A stretch of DNA of 64,000 nt from Candidatus Accumulibacter similis (GTDB lineage Bacteria; Pseudomonadota; Gammaproteobacteria; Burkholderiales; Rhodocyclaceae). The position numbers were made by a program, and so were the translations under genes. Under the pieces are notes generated by a model that did not search any database, was not told the origin of the DNA, and saw nothing but the letters and a program-made list of their open reading frames with translations. This document shows, in pieces, positions 26,633 through 38,561 of the stretch. The stretch covers positions 248,001-312,000 of the forward strand of contig CP054595.1 in the NCBI GenBank assembly GCA_013347225.1, written 5' to 3'. Every line of letters begins with the position of its first letter. The first letter of the stretch is position 1.

Positions 26633-28021
26633 CTAGCCGGCCAGCAGCTTGCCGGGAACCGTGCCGATCGAACCGGCACCCATCGTCATCACCACGTCGC
26701 CGTCGCGCGCGGCATCGCGAATCGCCTGCGGCAGATCGACGACGTTCTCGACGAAGACGGGCTCGACCTTGCCGACCACCCGCAGTGCGCGGGCGAGTGC
26801 GCGGCCATCGGCCGCAACGATCGGCTGTTCGCCGGCAGCGTAGACTTCGCCGAGAACCAGTGCGTCGACGCCGCTGAGCACCTTGACGAAATCATCGAAA
26901 CAGTCACGCGTGCGGGTGTAGCGGTGCGGCTGGAAGGCCAGCAGCAGGCGGCGCCCGGGAAAGGCGCCGCGGGCGGCGGCAAGCGTCGCACGCATCTCGA
27001 CGGGGTGATGACCATAGTCGTCAACCAGCGTGACGCTGCCACCTTGTGGCAACGACAGCTCGCCATAGCGCTGAAAGCGCCGGCCGACCCCGCGGAACTC
27101 GGCCAGCGCCCTGCTGATCGCGGCATCGGCGACGCCGAGTTCGCTGGCGACGGCGATCGCCGCCAGCGCGTTGAGAACGTTGTGGCGGCCGGGCAGGTTG
27201 AGCTGGATCGGCAAGCGGCTGACACTGCCGTTGACGCGGACACAGTCGAAGTGCATCTGGCCACCGACCGCGGCAACGTTGTCGGCGTAGACGTTGGCGG
27301 CGGGATCGAGGCCGTAGGTGACGATCTGCTTGCTGACCAGCGGCATGACTTCGCGCACGTTGGCGTCGTCGGCGCAGAGCACCGCCACGCCGTAGAAGGG
27401 CAGGCGCTGAATGAAGTCGACGAAGGCCTGCTTCAGGCGACTGAAGTCGTGGCCGTAGGTTTCCATGTGGTCGCTGTCGATGTTGGTGACGACCGACAGC
27501 ACCGGCGACAGCAGGAGAAACGACGCATCGGACTCGTCGGCCTCGGCGACGAGGAAGTCACCCGACCCGAGGCGGGCATTGGCGCCGGCCGCGTTGAGCC
27601 GACCGCCGATGACGAAGGTCGGGTCCATGCCACCAGCGGCGAGGACCGAAGCCACCAGACTGGTCGTCGTCGTCTTGCCATGTGTGCCGGCAACGGCGAT
27701 TCCCTGCTTGAGCCGCATCAGCTCGGCGAGCATCTGTGCCCGTGGCACCACCGGCACCTTGCGGGCACGTGCCGCGATGACCTCCGGATTGTCGGACCTG
27801 ACCGCAGAGGAGATCACCACGGCGTCGGCCGTGCTGACATTTTCCGCGGCGTGACCGACGACGGTGCGGACACCGAGCTCGGCAAGCCGCCGGGTCGTCG
27901 AGCTGTCGGCGAGATCGGAACCGCTGACCGCGAAACCGAGGTTCGCCAGGACCTCGGCGATGCCACTCATGCCGGCACCGCCGATACCGACGAAATGAAT
28001 GCTCTTGACCTTGTGCTTCAC
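26633..28021 (-). CDS. murC: UDP-N-acetylmuramate-L-alanine ligase MurC
   Basis: Adds L-alanine to UDP-MurNAc, 462 residues. The N-terminal Rossmann motif [17 protein letters not shown], the P-loop [11 protein letters not shown] and the [14 protein letters not shown] block identify it. Its start overlaps the end of murG by 4 bases. It is a cytoplasmic step of wall precursor synthesis between MurB and MurD. Confidence 0.97.
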   Translation of the reverse strand: MKHKVKSIHFVGIGGAGMSGIAEVLANLGFAVSGSDLADSSTTRRLAELGVRTVVGHAAENVSTADAVVISSAVRSDNPEVIAARARKVPVVPRAQMLAELMRLKQGIAVAGTHGKTTTTSLVASVLAAGGMDPTFVIGGRLNAAGANARLGSGDFLVAEADESDASFLLLSPVLSVVTNIDSDHMETYGHDFSRLKQAFVDFIQRLPFYGVAVLCADDANVREVMPLVSKQIVTYGLDPAANVYADNVAAVGGQMHFDCVRVNGSVSRLPIQLNLPGRHNVLNALAAIAVASELGVADAAISRALAEFRGVGRRFQRYGELSLPQGGSVTLVDDYGHHPVEMRATLAAARGAFPGRRLLLAFQPHRYTRTRDCFDDFVKVLSGVDALVLGEVYAAGEQPIVAADGRALARALRVVGKVEPVFVENVVDLPQAIRDAARDGDVVMTMGAGSIGTVPGKLLAG

Positions 28022-29073
28022 TCGACAAGCTCCTCACACATCCGCGCCAGCGCGGCCGTCGCTGCCGGTCTCGCCAGGGCACGCGCCTTCTCGGCCATGG
28101 ACTGCAACTGCACGCGGGGCAACTGGTTCAGCTCGGCGATCGCCTGCGGGCTCAGTTCATCCTGTGGCAGCAGGCGGGCCGCGCCGGCTGCCGACAGAAA
28201 GCGGGCGTTGAACGTCTGATGGTCGTCGACAGCATGCGGAAACGGCACCAGCACGCTGGCGACGCCGACCGCCGCCAGTTCGGCGACGGTCAGCGCACCG
28301 GCGCGACAGATCACCAGGTCTGCCCACTCGTAGGCGCCCGCCATGTCGTCGATGAATGCCACGCAGTGCGCCTGAACACCGGCGGCCTCGTAGTTCTGCT
28401 GCAGCTGTTCGATATGCCTCGCCCCGGCCTGATGGACCACCTGCGGTCGCTGGCAGGCGTCGAGCATGGCGAGCCCGCGTGGCACGACGTCATTGAGTGC
28501 CGCTGCCCCCTGGCTGCCGCCGAGCACCAACCAGTGCAGCGCATCGGCACGCCCGGCGAGACGTTCCGCCGGTGTCGGCAGGCCGGTCACTTCCGGGCGC
28601 AACGGGTTGCCCACCCAGACCCCACGTGGCAAGGCATCCGGAAAGCCACAGGCAACGCGTTTCGCCCAGCGGGCAAGAACCCTGTTCGCCAGACCGGCGA
28701 TCGAGTTCTGCTCGTGAATGACCAGCGGCCAGCCGAAGAGCGCGGCCATCAGTCCACCCGGGAAACTGACATAGCCCCCCAGGCCGAGCACCACGTCAGG
28801 TCGCAGGCGGCTGATCTCCCGCCGCGCCTGCCAGCAGGCGGAGAACAGGTGGAAGGGCAGCATCAGCTTGCGCAGCAGTCCCTTGCCGCGTAGCGCTGTG
28901 AATCGGACCCAGGCCATCTCGTAACCGCGCGCCGGCACCAGCTTTGCCTCCATGCCATCCGGAGCGCCCATCCAGACGACGCGCCAGTCGCGCTGGCGCA
29001 GCAGGTCCGCCACTGCCAAGCCGGGAAAGACATGGCCCCCGGTCCCGCCCGCCATCACCAACAGGGTCCTCAC
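28018..29073 (-). CDS. murG: Lipid II synthase MurG
   Basis: Glycosyltransferase that adds GlcNAc to lipid I on the inner membrane face, 351 residues. It has the GxGGH loop ([19 protein letters not shown]), [16 protein letters not shown], and the donor-site [18 protein letters not shown]. The start is GTG at 29073, overlapping the ftsW stop as GTGA. A much longer open frame upstream lies antisense-free but inside ftsW and was not used. Confidence 0.97.
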   Translation of the reverse strand: MRTLLVMAGGTGGHVFPGLAVADLLRQRDWRVVWMGAPDGMEAKLVPARGYEMAWVRFTALRGKGLLRKLMLPFHLFSACWQARREISRLRPDVVLGLGGYVSFPGGLMAALFGWPLVIHEQNSIAGLANRVLARWAKRVACGFPDALPRGVWVGNPLRPEVTGLPTPAERLAGRADALHWLVLGGSQGAAALNDVVPRGLAMLDACQRPQVVHQAGARHIEQLQQNYEAAGVQAHCVAFIDDMAGAYEWADLVICRAGALTVAELAAVGVASVLVPFPHAVDDHQTFNARFLSAAGAARLLPQDELSPQAIAELNQLPRVQLQSMAEKARALARPAATAALARMCEELVE

Positions 29074-30230
29074 AGCTTCGCTCCGCGCATCAGCTGGCGG
29101 TTTTCCCAGTCGATCCGCAGGAGCACGGCAAGCGCCACGCAGTTGGCCAGGATGCCTGAGCCACCGAAGCTCATCAGTGGCAGGGTAAGACCCTTGGTCG
29201 GCAGCACACCCATGTTGACACCCATGTTGATGAAGGACTGCACTCCCAGCCAGACACCGACCCCCTGCGCCACCAGCGCCGAATAGTATCGCTCGAGCGC
29301 CACCGCCTGGCGGCCAATGGCAAAGGCGCGCTGGATCAGCAGGCCGAAGAGCAGGATGACGACCAGCACGCCGACAAAGCCCAGTTCCTCGGCGATCACC
29401 GCCAGCAGGAAGTCGGTATGCGCCTCTGGCAGGTAGAACAGCTTCTCGACGCTCGCACCGAGCCCGACGCCGAACAGTTCGCCGCGACCGAAGGCGATCA
29501 GGGCGTGCGACAACTGGTAGCCGCGGCCGAAAGCGTCGGCCCACGGATCCATGAAGCCGAAGATGCGGTCACGGCGATACGGAGAGATGATGATCAGGGC
29601 GGCAAAGGCTACCGCCAGGACGACGATCAGGATGACGAAGAGGCGCGCCCGCATGCCGCCGAGGAAGAGGATCGCCATGGCGATCGAGATGATGACGACG
29701 AAGGCGCCGAAGTCCGGCTCCTTGAGAAGCAGCACACCGACCGCGACCATGGCGCTCGCCAGAGGCAGAAACGCCTTCTTCAGATCATGCATGTACGGCA
29801 TCTTGCGCGCCGTGTAGTCGGCGGCGTAGAGAACGGCGAACAGCTTCATCAGTTCGGAAGGCTGCAGGTTGACCACCCCGAGTGACAGCCAGCGGCGTGC
29901 ACCGTTCACTTCGCGGCCGATGCCGGGAATCAGCACCAGTGCCAGCAATGCGAAGCCGATGACGAAGAGCCACGGTGACCAGCGCTGCCAGGTCGCCATC
30001 GAGACCTGGAAAGCCATCCCGGCTGCGACCAGGGCCATGATCAGAAAGACGCCATGGCGGATGAGGAAGTAGCTTGACTGGTTGCCGGTCTGGCGGGCGG
30101 CCTCGGCGGTCGCCATCGACGCCGAGTAGACCATGACCATGCCGATCACCAGCAGGACGAGCGTGCTCCAGAGGAGCGCCAGGTCGATTTCCGATGGCAG
30201 ACGGCGCGGTTGATCCAGGGTACGCAACAT
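29070..30230 (-). CDS. ftsW: Peptidoglycan glycosyltransferase FtsW
   Basis: SEDS-family septal wall polymerase with about ten membrane helices, 386 residues. Conserved features are [22 protein letters not shown], the [12 protein letters not shown] loop and the end [19 protein letters not shown]. It works with FtsI, encoded upstream in the same operon. It overlaps murD and murG by one and four bases. Confidence 0.96.
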   Translation of the reverse strand: MLRTLDQPRRLPSEIDLALLWSTLVLLVIGMVMVYSASMATAEAARQTGNQSSYFLIRHGVFLIMALVAAGMAFQVSMATWQRWSPWLFVIGFALLALVLIPGIGREVNGARRWLSLGVVNLQPSELMKLFAVLYAADYTARKMPYMHDLKKAFLPLASAMVAVGVLLLKEPDFGAFVVIISIAMAILFLGGMRARLFVILIVVLAVAFAALIIISPYRRDRIFGFMDPWADAFGRGYQLSHALIAFGRGELFGVGLGASVEKLFYLPEAHTDFLLAVIAEELGFVGVLVVILLFGLLIQRAFAIGRQAVALERYYSALVAQGVGVWLGVQSFINMGVNMGVLPTKGLTLPLMSFGGSGILANCVALAVLLRIDWENRQLMRGAKL

Positions 30231-31600
30231 CAGGCAGCCTCCCTTTCGATGCCGCGCACGGCATCCACGAACACGCTCGCGCGGTGGGCGTAGTCACGAT
30301 ACATGTCCATGCTGGCGCAGGCGGGCGAGAGGAGCACCGCATCGCCGGCTTGCGCCTGGCTGGCACACCAGTGCACCGCCTCCGCCATGTCGGCACAGTG
30401 GCGCACCGGTAACTGACAGCCGTGCAGGATCGCGGCGATGGCTCCGGCGTCGCGCCCGATCAGCGCCACGGCACGGGCATGCCGGATGATGACCGGGCGC
30501 AGCGGGCTGAAGTCCTGCCCCTTGCCGTCGCCACCGAGAATGATCGCCACCGGACGACCGAGCCCCTCGACGGCCGCCAGGGTCGCACCGACGTTGGTAC
30601 CCTTGGAATCGTCGTAGTAGCCGACACCCCTGATCTCGGCAACCCACTCGAGACGGTGGGCGAGGCCGCTGAAAGCGGCCAGCGCCGGCAGCGGCTGACG
30701 CGGATCAATGCCGATCGCCTCGCACAGCGCCAGCGCCGCCATCGCGTTGGCGACGTTGTGCCTGCCCACAAGCCGCAGGTCGGTGGTGGCGATCAGCCGC
30801 TCGCTGCCGCGCACGATCCAGCCCTCCTCGACACCATAGTCGGTGGAGCCGGGCGGCGGGCCGAAGCCGAAGGTGACGGCAGTTCGCCCCGGTGGCAGGG
30901 CTGCCAGGCTCAGCGGATCGTCGCGATTGAGCACCGCCGTGGCGCGTCCCAGAAGGATGCGCGCCTTGCTCGCAGCGTAGCGCGCCATGCTGCCGCCGTA
31001 GCGGTCGAGATGGTCCTCGCTGACGTTGAGCACGGTGGCTGCGTCGGCCTCGAGAGAGTACGTCGTTTCGAGCTGAAAGCTCGAAAGCTCGAGAACCCAG
31101 GTATCCGGCAGCCGCCCACGGTCGACGCCTGCGAGCAGCGCCGTCAGCGCCGCCGGGCCGATGTTGCCGGCAACCGCGGTGTCGCGTCCGGCGGCACGAC
31201 AAAGGGCACCGGTGAGCGCGGTGGTCGTGGTCTTGCCGTTGCTGCCGGTGATCGCGATCAAACGCGCCTGCGGGCTGAGCCGGCGGAGGCCACGGACGAA
31301 GAGTTCGATCTCCGAAACCACCGGCACGCCGCGCGCCATCGCTTCGGCGATCAGCGGCTCGGCCACGGGAACGCCGGGCGAGAGTGCAATCAACTCGATG
31401 CCGGCAAGCGTCTCGCGCTGCAGCGGGCCGGCGAACAACTCGGCTTCGGGCAGCATCGCGCGCAGCAGATCCACCTGCGGCGGTGCCTGACGGGTGTCCG
31501 CGACACGCAGGCGTGCGCCTTCGCGCGCCAGCCACCTGACCATCGCCAGACCGCTCTCACCGAGACCGACGACCAGTGTCGGCTTGCCCCGCAGTTCCAT
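30230..31600 (-). CDS. murD: UDP-N-acetylmuramoyl-L-alanine-D-glutamate ligase MurD
   Basis: Adds D-glutamate to the wall precursor, 456 residues. Motifs are [17 protein letters not shown] at the N-terminus, the P-loop [24 protein letters not shown], and the C-terminal [19 protein letters not shown]. It starts 13 bases after mraY and overlaps the ftsW start. Confidence 0.97.
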   Translation of the reverse strand: MELRGKPTLVVGLGESGLAMVRWLAREGARLRVADTRQAPPQVDLLRAMLPEAELFAGPLQRETLAGIELIALSPGVPVAEPLIAEAMARGVPVVSEIELFVRGLRRLSPQARLIAITGSNGKTTTTALTGALCRAAGRDTAVAGNIGPAALTALLAGVDRGRLPDTWVLELSSFQLETTYSLEADAATVLNVSEDHLDRYGGSMARYAASKARILLGRATAVLNRDDPLSLAALPPGRTAVTFGFGPPPGSTDYGVEEGWIVRGSERLIATTDLRLVGRHNVANAMAALALCEAIGIDPRQPLPALAAFSGLAHRLEWVAEIRGVGYYDDSKGTNVGATLAAVEGLGRPVAIILGGDGKGQDFSPLRPVIIRHARAVALIGRDAGAIAAILHGCQLPVRHCADMAEAVHWCASQAQAGDAVLLSPACASMDMYRDYAHRASVFVDAVRGIEREAA

Positions 31601-31613
31601 CTTCAGTGCCGCC

Positions 31614-32702
31614 TCAACGGAGTTTCAGGGTGGACAGACCGACCAGCACCAGCATGATGGTGATGATCCAGAAACGCACGACAACCTGCGTTTCCTTCCA
31701 GCCGCCAAGCTCGAAGTGATGGTGCAGCGGTGCCATGCGGAAGATGCGGCGGCCGCCGGTCATTCTGTAGAACAGCACCTGCGCCGCAACCGACAGGGTT
31801 TCGGCAACGAAGACACCGCCCATGATCGCCAGGACGATTTCCTGGCGAACGATGATCGCGACCGTACCGAGCGCCGCGCCGAGCGCCAGCGCACCGACGT
31901 CACCCATGAAGACCTCGGCCGGATAGGCATTGAACCAGAGAAAACCGAGTCCTGCCCCGGCCATCGCGCCGAGCACGATCGCCAGCTCACCGGCGCCCGG
32001 GACATAGGGCAGGAGCAGATAGCGGGCATAGACTGCATTACCGGCAACATAGGCAAAGATCGCCAGCGCGGCGGCGATCATCACCGTCGGCATGATCGCC
32101 AGACCGTCGAGACCGTCAGTCAGGTTGACGGCATTGCTGGTGCCGACGACGACGAGATAACTGAGCACGACAAAACCGATCAACCCGAGCGGATAGGCGA
32201 CGGTCTTGAAGAAGGGAACGATGAGCTCGAGTTGCGCCGGCCCGCTCGCCGTCAGGCCGAGGTACAGGGCGACCATCAGCCCGAGCGCCGACTGCCAGAA
32301 GTATTTCCAGCGTGCCGCCAGGCCGCGCGGATTGCGGTGGACCACCTTCTGCCAGTCATCGTACCAGCCGATCCCTCCAAAGCCGACGGTAACGATCAGC
32401 ACCACCCAGACGTAGCGGTTGCCGAGATCACCCCAGAGCAGTGTCGTGATGATGATCGCGATCAGGATCAGGGCGCCACCCATGGTCGGCGTCCCGGACT
32501 TCATCAGGTGGGTCTGCGGACCGTCGTTGCGTACCGCCTGACCGATCTTCTTCGCTGCCAGCCAGCGAATTAGTCGCGGACCGGCAATGAAGGAGATGAT
32601 CAGGGCGGTCATCGCCGCCAGGACCGTGCGCAGGGTGATGTAGCCGAAGACGTTGAAGGCCCGCACGTCCTGGGCCAGCCACTGGGACAGCCAGAGCAGC
32701 AT
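31614..32702 (-). CDS. mraY: Phospho-MurNAc-pentapeptide translocase MraY
   Basis: Integral membrane enzyme that makes lipid I from UDP-MurNAc-pentapeptide and undecaprenyl phosphate, 362 residues with about ten membrane helices. Active-site aspartates are in [12 protein letters not shown] and [14 protein letters not shown], and the histidine-rich loop is [15 protein letters not shown]. Its start overlaps the murF stop (TGATG). Confidence 0.97.
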   Translation of the reverse strand: MLLWLSQWLAQDVRAFNVFGYITLRTVLAAMTALIISFIAGPRLIRWLAAKKIGQAVRNDGPQTHLMKSGTPTMGGALILIAIIITTLLWGDLGNRYVWVVLIVTVGFGGIGWYDDWQKVVHRNPRGLAARWKYFWQSALGLMVALYLGLTASGPAQLELIVPFFKTVAYPLGLIGFVVLSYLVVVGTSNAVNLTDGLDGLAIMPTVMIAAALAIFAYVAGNAVYARYLLLPYVPGAGELAIVLGAMAGAGLGFLWFNAYPAEVFMGDVGALALGAALGTVAIIVRQEIVLAIMGGVFVAETLSVAAQVLFYRMTGGRRIFRMAPLHHHFELGGWKETQVVVRFWIITIMLVLVGLSTLKLR

Positions 32703-34081
32703 CAGGCGTCCTCCCCGGCCGGCGCACAGAGGGCTTCGACGACGCGTTCCATGCGCATGAAGCGCGAGCCCTTGACGAGAACCGTGCTGTCGGGCCCCAA
32801 CTCGCTGCGCAGGACGTCGATGAGCTGCGCGACATGGGTGAAGTGTTCGCCACCGGCACCGAAGTTGTGTGCAGCGAGGGCGCTTGCCTCACCCAGGGCC
32901 AGCAGGCGGTCGATCCCCTGGCTCTTGGCATAGCCACCGATCTCGTCATGAAACTGCCCGCTCATCTCGCCGATCTCACCCATGTCGCCAAGCACGAGGA
33001 TCTTCCTGCCGACGGTCGCGGCGAGAACATCGATGCCGGCGCGCACCGAGTCGGGGTTGGCGTTGTAGCTGTCGTCGAGCAATTGTGCACCGTGCATCGC
33101 CTGGCGCAGTTGCAACCGCCCCTTGAGACCGCGAAAGCTGTTCAGGCCGGCCTGCACGGTTGCCAGCGGGATCCCGGCAGCGACGGCGGCAGCGGCCGCG
33201 GCGAGCGCGTTGCGTGCGTTGTGCCGGCCGGGCAACGAGAGCACAACCTCGGCCTCGTCGCCACCGCAGCGCAGAAGCAGGCGATTCTCGAGGCCGTGCA
33301 GCGCCACCCTGCCACTGACGTCGGCTGCCTGCGTGAAGCCGAATCTCATCCGCCGCAGGCCCTGGCTCTGCTGCCGCCAGAGATCGACCCATGGATCGTC
33401 GGCGCAGAACACGGCGACGCCGTTCTCGTCCAGACCGGAGTAGATGCTGCCCTTCTCGCGGGCGATCGCTTCGACCGATCCCATGCCGGCGAGGTGAGCC
33501 CTCTGCGCGTTGGTCACGACGGCCACGTCAGGACGGGCGATGCCCGACAGGTAGGCGATCTCGCCCGGGTGATTCATCCCCATCTCGATGATCGCCGCGC
33601 GATGGTCGGCACGCAGGCGCAACAGCGTCAGCGGCAGGCCGATGTCGTTGTTGTAGTTGCCCTGAGTCGACAGGACGGTGTCGCCGTAGGCCGCCCGCAG
33701 GATGCTGGCGATCATTTCCTTGGTCGTCGTCTTGCCGTTGCTGCCGGTGACGGCGATCATCGGCAACGTGAACCGGCTGCGCCAGTCCGCCGCCAGGGCG
33801 CCCAGCGACAGCCTGGTTTCGGCCACGACGACCAGCGGCAGCCCGGTTGACCGCAACCTGTCAACGGTGTCGCTGGCAACCACTGCCGCGGCTGCGCCGC
33901 GCGCCTGGGCTGCCGCGACGTAATGGTGCCCATCGAAATGCTGGCCGCGCAGGGCGACGAAGAGCTCACCGGGAGCGATGGTGCGACTGTCGGTCGACAC
34001 GCCGCCGAAGCCGCAGTTGTCGCCGACGACGGCAGCGGCAGTCGCCCGCGCCGCCGCCAGCAAATCCATCATGGCAGTCAT
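32702..34081 (-). CDS. murF: UDP-MurNAc-tripeptide-D-Ala-D-Ala ligase MurF
   Basis: Adds the D-Ala-D-Ala dipeptide made by Ddl, 459 residues. The N-terminal domain ([24 protein letters not shown]), P-loop [13 protein letters not shown] and [19 protein letters not shown] are typical. ATGs at 34081, 34072 and 34069 are all possible starts; the first overlaps murE by 4 bases and was used. Confidence 0.96.
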   Translation of the reverse strand: MTAMMDLLAAARATAAAVVGDNCGFGGVSTDSRTIAPGELFVALRGQHFDGHHYVAAAQARGAAAAVVASDTVDRLRSTGLPLVVVAETRLSLGALAADWRSRFTLPMIAVTGSNGKTTTKEMIASILRAAYGDTVLSTQGNYNNDIGLPLTLLRLRADHRAAIIEMGMNHPGEIAYLSGIARPDVAVVTNAQRAHLAGMGSVEAIAREKGSIYSGLDENGVAVFCADDPWVDLWRQQSQGLRRMRFGFTQAADVSGRVALHGLENRLLLRCGGDEAEVVLSLPGRHNARNALAAAAAAVAAGIPLATVQAGLNSFRGLKGRLQLRQAMHGAQLLDDSYNANPDSVRAGIDVLAATVGRKILVLGDMGEIGEMSGQFHDEIGGYAKSQGIDRLLALGEASALAAHNFGAGGEHFTHVAQLIDVLRSELGPDSTVLVKGSRFMRMERVVEALCAPAGEDA

Positions 34082-35586
34082 TGCCGCAACTCCTGGCGGG
34101 CAAGCAGCGCCGCACGCGCTTGCGCGGCGTCCGAGAACGGCCGCCGCACGCCGCCGATCTCCTGGTACGGCTCGTGCCCCTTGCCCGCGATCAGCACCAC
34201 TTCCGCCGGATGCGCCGAGAGAATCGTGCGCCGGATCGCTTCACCGCGATCGGCGATGATCTCGGCCGCCGGCGCAGCGACCTGAATCTGATCGAGGATG
34301 ACCTGCGGATCCTCGCTGCGCGGATTGTCGCTGGTCAGGACGACGCGATCGGCACAGCGACTGGCGACCTCACCCATCAGCGGCCGCTTGCCGGGATCGC
34401 GATCGCCACCGCAACCGAAAACTGCCGTCAGCCCGGCGCCACGCGCGCTGGCCACCGGCCGCAGCGCGCGCAACGCGTTCTCGAGGGCATCCGGCGTATG
34501 TGCATAGTCGACCACGACCAGTGGCTGCGCGTCGCCACCCACCTTCTCGAGGCGCCCTGGCGGTGGCTGCACGCCGGCGAAGCGCTCGGCAACCGCGCGC
34601 GGCGTCAGGCCGGCGTCGAGCAGGACCGCGGCCACGGCGAGGAGATTGGCGACGTTGTAGCGCCCGAGCAGCGGTGTCTCGACCAGCGCCCGTCCGCCTG
34701 GTGCACAAAGCCGGAAGCGCAGACCGGCGATCGTCTCCTCGACGTCCTCGGCGCTGATCGTTCCCTGGCGGTCGCTGCAGCGACCCTCCTGCGTGTAGCC
34801 AACGACCTTGCTGGCGGTCGTCATGCCGATCAGCTCACGTCCGAAGGGGTCGTCTACATTGCAGACGGCGAAGCGCAGACGGGGCCAGGTGAACAGTTTC
34901 GCCTTGGCGGCCGCATAGGCCGCCATGCTGCAGTGATAGTCGAGATGATCGCGGGTGAAGTTGGTGAATACCGCCGCGTCGACCCGTACGCCATCGAGCC
35001 GCCCTTCGGCCATGCCGATCGAACTCGCCTCGAGCGCGCACGCCTGCGCCCCGGCATTGGCGTAGTCGGCGAGACAACGCGCCAGCGTCGTCGCCTCGGG
35101 GGTGGTGAAGCCGGTGTCGGCGAGCTTCCCCGGGCGGCCGGCGCCGAGGGTACCGATGATCGCACACGGACGGGGATGGGTGGCGCCGATCCACTGCGTG
35201 ACGCTGGTCTTGCCGTTGGTGCCAGTGACGGCGATCAGCGACAGGTGCTCACTCGGCCGTCCGTGCACCGCATGCGCCAGCGGTCCGCGCAACGGGCGCA
35301 GGTTGCTGACCGGCAGATTGGCGACCCGCCAGTCGGCACGCCAGGCGAACGCAGTCCCTCGATCGTCAGCCGCCTCCCAGAGGACCGCCCCGGCGCCGCG
35401 GGCGATGGCATCGCCGATGAAGCGTCGGCCATCGACCCGATCGCCGACGCAGGCGAGGAACAGGTCGCCCGGCCTGAGCTGGCGGCTGTCGTCGGTCGCA
35501 CCATGCGGGACGACGCCGAGCAGCGCCAGTCGTCGCAGGATGTCGGCGACCATCTCGACGGTCTGAAGGGTTGCCGGAGGGCTCAC
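34078..35586 (-). CDS. murE: UDP-MurNAc-tripeptide synthetase MurE, meso-DAP type
   Basis: Adds the third amino acid to the wall precursor, 502 residues. P-loop is GTNGKTSVTQWIG. The DNPR motif (LTSDNPRSEDPQVILDQI) predicts meso-diaminopimelate as substrate, as in other Gram-negatives. Coupled to ftsI upstream and murF downstream by 4-base overlaps. Confidence 0.96.
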   Translation of the reverse strand: MSPPATLQTVEMVADILRRLALLGVVPHGATDDSRQLRPGDLFLACVGDRVDGRRFIGDAIARGAGAVLWEAADDRGTAFAWRADWRVANLPVSNLRPLRGPLAHAVHGRPSEHLSLIAVTGTNGKTSVTQWIGATHPRPCAIIGTLGAGRPGKLADTGFTTPEATTLARCLADYANAGAQACALEASSIGMAEGRLDGVRVDAAVFTNFTRDHLDYHCSMAAYAAAKAKLFTWPRLRFAVCNVDDPFGRELIGMTTASKVVGYTQEGRCSDRQGTISAEDVEETIAGLRFRLCAPGGRALVETPLLGRYNVANLLAVAAVLLDAGLTPRAVAERFAGVQPPPGRLEKVGGDAQPLVVVDYAHTPDALENALRALRPVASARGAGLTAVFGCGGDRDPGKRPLMGEVASRCADRVVLTSDNPRSEDPQVILDQIQVAAPAAEIIADRGEAIRRTILSAHPAEVVLIAGKGHEPYQEIGGVRRPFSDAAQARAALLARQELRQ

Positions 35587-37334
35587 AGGCGTGCCTTCGG
35601 CAGCGGCGGTTTGGGAGTCTCGGCGACGACCAGTGGCGCATCGGGTGAGATCCCCAGTGTGCGCAGCGAACTGCCCATCACCGACGCAAAGACTGGAGCA
35701 GCGACCTCTCCGCCATAGTGCTTGCCGGCACTTGGCTCATCGATCATGACGGCGACGATCAGCCGCGGATCGGACACCGGCGCAAAGCCGACGAACGACG
35801 AGACATATTTGTTGGCATAGCGTCCACCCTGCAGCTTGTGCGCCGTGCCGGTCTTGCCGGCCACGCGATAGCCTGGAATCTGTGCCTTCGGCGCCGTACC
35901 GCCCGGCTGCACCGCCATCTCGAGCATCATGCGGACCTCGCGTGCGGTCTTGGCGCTGAACACCGTCGCGCCGGTGGTCGCCGGCGCATCGACACGGGTC
36001 AGCGAGAGTGGAACCAGGTCACCGTCGCGAGCGAAAACCGAATAGGCACGCGCCAGCTGCATCAACGAAACCGAAATGCCATGCCCGTAAGACATCGTCG
36101 CCTGCTCGATCGGCCGCCAGCTCTTCCACGGCCGGACACGACCAGTGACCTCCCCCGGGAACCCGAGGCGGGGCACCTGGCCGAAACCGACGTCGTCGAA
36201 CATCTGCCACATCGTCTGCGACGGCAGCATCGCCGCGATCTTGGCGGCGCCGACGTTGGACGACTTCTGGATCACCTGCGCGACGCTCAGCGCACCATGC
36301 GGATGGGCGTCGGCAATCGTCGCGTTGCCGATCGTCAATCGGCCCGGCGCGCAGTTGATGATCGTCTCCGAGCGCACCTTGCCCGTTTCGAGGCCGAGGG
36401 CAATCGTGAAGGGTTTGAGCGTCGATCCGGGTTCGAAGGTATCGGTCAGGGCGCGATTGCGCAGCTGCGCACCGGACAGTGATTCGCGGTTGTTCGGGTT
36501 GTAGGTCGGCCAATTGGCGAGGGCGACGATCTCGCCCGTGCGCGCGTCGATCACCACGACGCCGCCGGCCTTGGCGTTGTGGTCGCTGATGGCCTGCTTG
36601 AGATGGCTGTACGCCAGATACTGGATCTTCGAGTCGAGCGCCAGGCGAATTTCCCTCCCGTCCTGCGGCGGCTTGATCGAGCCGACATCCTCGACGATCT
36701 GGCCACGGCGATCCTTGATGACGCTGCGGCTTCCAGGCTGACCGAGCAACTGGCCATGGAAGGCGAGTTCGACGCCTTCCAGCCCCCGGTCATCGACGCC
36801 GGTGAAGCCGACCATGTGCGCCGTCATCTCGCCAGTCGGATAGAAACGGCGGTACTCCTTGTCCTGACCAACGCCAGGCAGCTTGAGCGCCGCCACACGA
36901 TCGGCCACCGCCGGCGGAATCTGCCGCCGCAGGAAGACGAAGGTCTTGTCGGTGTCGAGCTTCTGTGCCAACTGCCGCGGGTTCATCTCGAGCACCGCCG
37001 CCAGCTGGGCGATCTGTTCCGGAGTCAGCCGGGCGACCTGCGGTACGGCCCAGACCGACTTCATGGGCGTCGATATCGCCAGCACGTCGCCGTGACGGTC
37101 GGCGATGCGCCCGCGCGACGCACTGATCTCGATGTCCCGCCGATAACGGGACTCGCCCTTTTCCTGTAGGAAATCGTTGTTCAGCACCTGCAGGTAGAAC
37201 GCGCGGCCGATCAGGACGACGAACGAGCCGATGATCAGCAGGCCGAGGAGGCGTGAACGCCAGGTTGGCAGACGCATCTGCAACAGCGGATTCTCGGCGA
37301 ACTTGTGCGCCACTTTTCCCTTGAAACGCATCAT
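35583..37334 (-). CDS. ftsI: Septal transpeptidase FtsI (PBP3)
   Basis: Class B penicillin-binding protein that cross-links septal wall, 583 residues. One N-terminal membrane helix (about residues 28-48) is followed by the pedestal domain (SASRGRIADRHGDVLA) and the transpeptidase with the serine motif FEPGSTLKPFT, the SSN motif (QKSSNVGAAKI) and VAGKTGTAHKL. It acts with FtsW. Start overlaps ftsL by 4 bases. Confidence 0.97.
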   Translation of the reverse strand: MMRFKGKVAHKFAENPLLQMRLPTWRSRLLGLLIIGSFVVLIGRAFYLQVLNNDFLQEKGESRYRRDIEISASRGRIADRHGDVLAISTPMKSVWAVPQVARLTPEQIAQLAAVLEMNPRQLAQKLDTDKTFVFLRRQIPPAVADRVAALKLPGVGQDKEYRRFYPTGEMTAHMVGFTGVDDRGLEGVELAFHGQLLGQPGSRSVIKDRRGQIVEDVGSIKPPQDGREIRLALDSKIQYLAYSHLKQAISDHNAKAGGVVVIDARTGEIVALANWPTYNPNNRESLSGAQLRNRALTDTFEPGSTLKPFTIALGLETGKVRSETIINCAPGRLTIGNATIADAHPHGALSVAQVIQKSSNVGAAKIAAMLPSQTMWQMFDDVGFGQVPRLGFPGEVTGRVRPWKSWRPIEQATMSYGHGISVSLMQLARAYSVFARDGDLVPLSLTRVDAPATTGATVFSAKTAREVRMMLEMAVQPGGTAPKAQIPGYRVAGKTGTAHKLQGGRYANKYVSSFVGFAPVSDPRLIVAVMIDEPSAGKHYGGEVAAPVFASVMGSSLRTLGISPDAPLVVAETPKPPLPKARL

Positions 37335-37609
37335 CTGGAGGCTCCTCCGGCCGGCGCGGCGGTGATGACCCGGGGCGACTCGGGCGTGCTCATCCTGAGT
37401 TTCTCGCGCGCAATCTTCTCGATCCGCGGCGCCGCGCCCCAGGTCGACAGTTCCAGTTGCAACTGGCCGTGCTCGACCTCGAGTTGCCGCGCGTGCTCCT
37501 GCTCGGCCTCGAGTGCCTGAAAGATCCTGCGCGCCTTGTGCTGCGAAGTGACCACGCCGAGACTGCAGAGCACCAGGACGAGCAACAGGACAACGTTCAG
37601 ACGAACCAT
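37331..37609 (-). CDS. ftsL: Cell division protein FtsL
   Basis: Small bitopic protein of 92 residues: a membrane helix (residues 3-20) followed by a leucine-zipper-like coiled coil (ALEAEQEHARQLEVEHGQLQ) that pairs with FtsB. Sequence conservation in this family is low, so the call relies on topology, size and its fixed place between rsmH and ftsI. Confidence 0.9.
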   Translation of the reverse strand: MVRLNVVLLLVLVLCSLGVVTSQHKARRIFQALEAEQEHARQLEVEHGQLQLELSTWGAAPRIEKIAREKLRMSTPESPRVITAAPAGGASR

Positions 37610-37610
37610 T

Positions 37611-38561
37611 TCAGGCGGCCTTCAAGGCAAGCTTTTCCGCCACCCGCATGACGGCGCTGCGCGCCCGCGGATTGCTGGCCACCTCGGCTGCGCTCGCCCG
37701 CACCGGCTTGCCCAGCAGGCGCAGCTTCGGCTGCGGCAGCTCGGTAGCGCGCAGCGGCAACCTCTTCGGGGCCTCGTCCGGCGCCGCCTGCGAACGCATG
37801 AACTGCTTGACGATGCGATCTTCCAGCGAGTGGAAGCTGATCACCACCAGACGCCCACCACTCTTGAGGACAGCCATCGCTTGCGGCAGGACTAACGCGA
37901 GTTGCTCGAGCTCTTGATTGATATGAATCCGTAAAGCTTGAAAGGTACGCGTCGCCGCATCCTGGCCGGGCTCACGGGTGCGCACGGTCGCGCGTACAAG
38001 CGTGGCGAGCTCCCCCGTGGTTGCAAGAGGCCGCTCTCCCCGAGCAGCCACAATCTTCTTTGCAATCTGGAAAGCAAACCGTTCTTCACCATAGCTCCTG
38101 ATTACCTCCGTGATCTCCTGCACGCTGGCCCGCAGGAGCCACTGTGCCGCCGTCTCGCCCTGTGTCGTGTCCATCCGCATGTCGAGCGGCGCGTCGTGGC
38201 GAAAGCTGAATCCGCGCTCCTCCTGGTCGAGTTGCGGAGACGACACTCCGATGTCGAGCAGAACCCCGTCGACGCCCTTGTCCACGGGGAAACCCTCCTG
38301 TCGCAGGGCTTCGAGCAGATCACCGAAGCGCTGGTGGCGGACCAGCAGACGCTTGTCAGCAATGGCGGATGCGGCAGCCACCGCCTGCGGATCGCGGTCG
38401 ATCGCCAACAGACGACCCGCCGGTCCGAGCCGCTCGAGGATCGCCAGCGAGTGCCCACCACGACCGAAGGTGCCATCGATATAGCTGCCTGCGGACTGGA
38501 TGTTCAGCGCCTCGACCGCCTCCCGCAACAGGACGGTCTGATGCTGCAGTGGGGCGCTCAC
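37611..38561 (-). CDS. rsmH: 16S rRNA (cytosine-1402-N4) methyltransferase RsmH
   Basis: S-adenosylmethionine-dependent rRNA methyltransferase (MraW), 316 residues. Motifs are [14 protein letters not shown], the SAM site [40 protein letters not shown] and [16 protein letters not shown]. It overlaps mraZ by 4 bases and ends one base before ftsL. Confidence 0.97.
   Translation of the reverse strand: MSAPLQHQTVLLREAVEALNIQSAGSYIDGTFGRGGHSLAILERLGPAGRLLAIDRDPQAVAAASAIADKRLLVRHQRFGDLLEALRQEGFPVDKGVDGVLLDIGVSSPQLDQEERGFSFRHDAPLDMRMDTTQGETAAQWLLRASVQEITEVIRSYGEERFAFQIAKKIVAARGERPLATTGELATLVRATVRTREPGQDAATRTFQALRIHINQELEQLALVLPQAMAVLKSGGRLVVISFHSLEDRIVKQFMRSQAAPDEAPKRLPLRATELPQPKLRLLGKPVRASAAEVASNPRARSAVMRVAEKLALKAA

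Noticed and set aside
24970..26877. Open frame of 635 codons on the plus strand
   Set aside because: Antisense to ftsQ, ddl and the end of murC; no recognisable domain.
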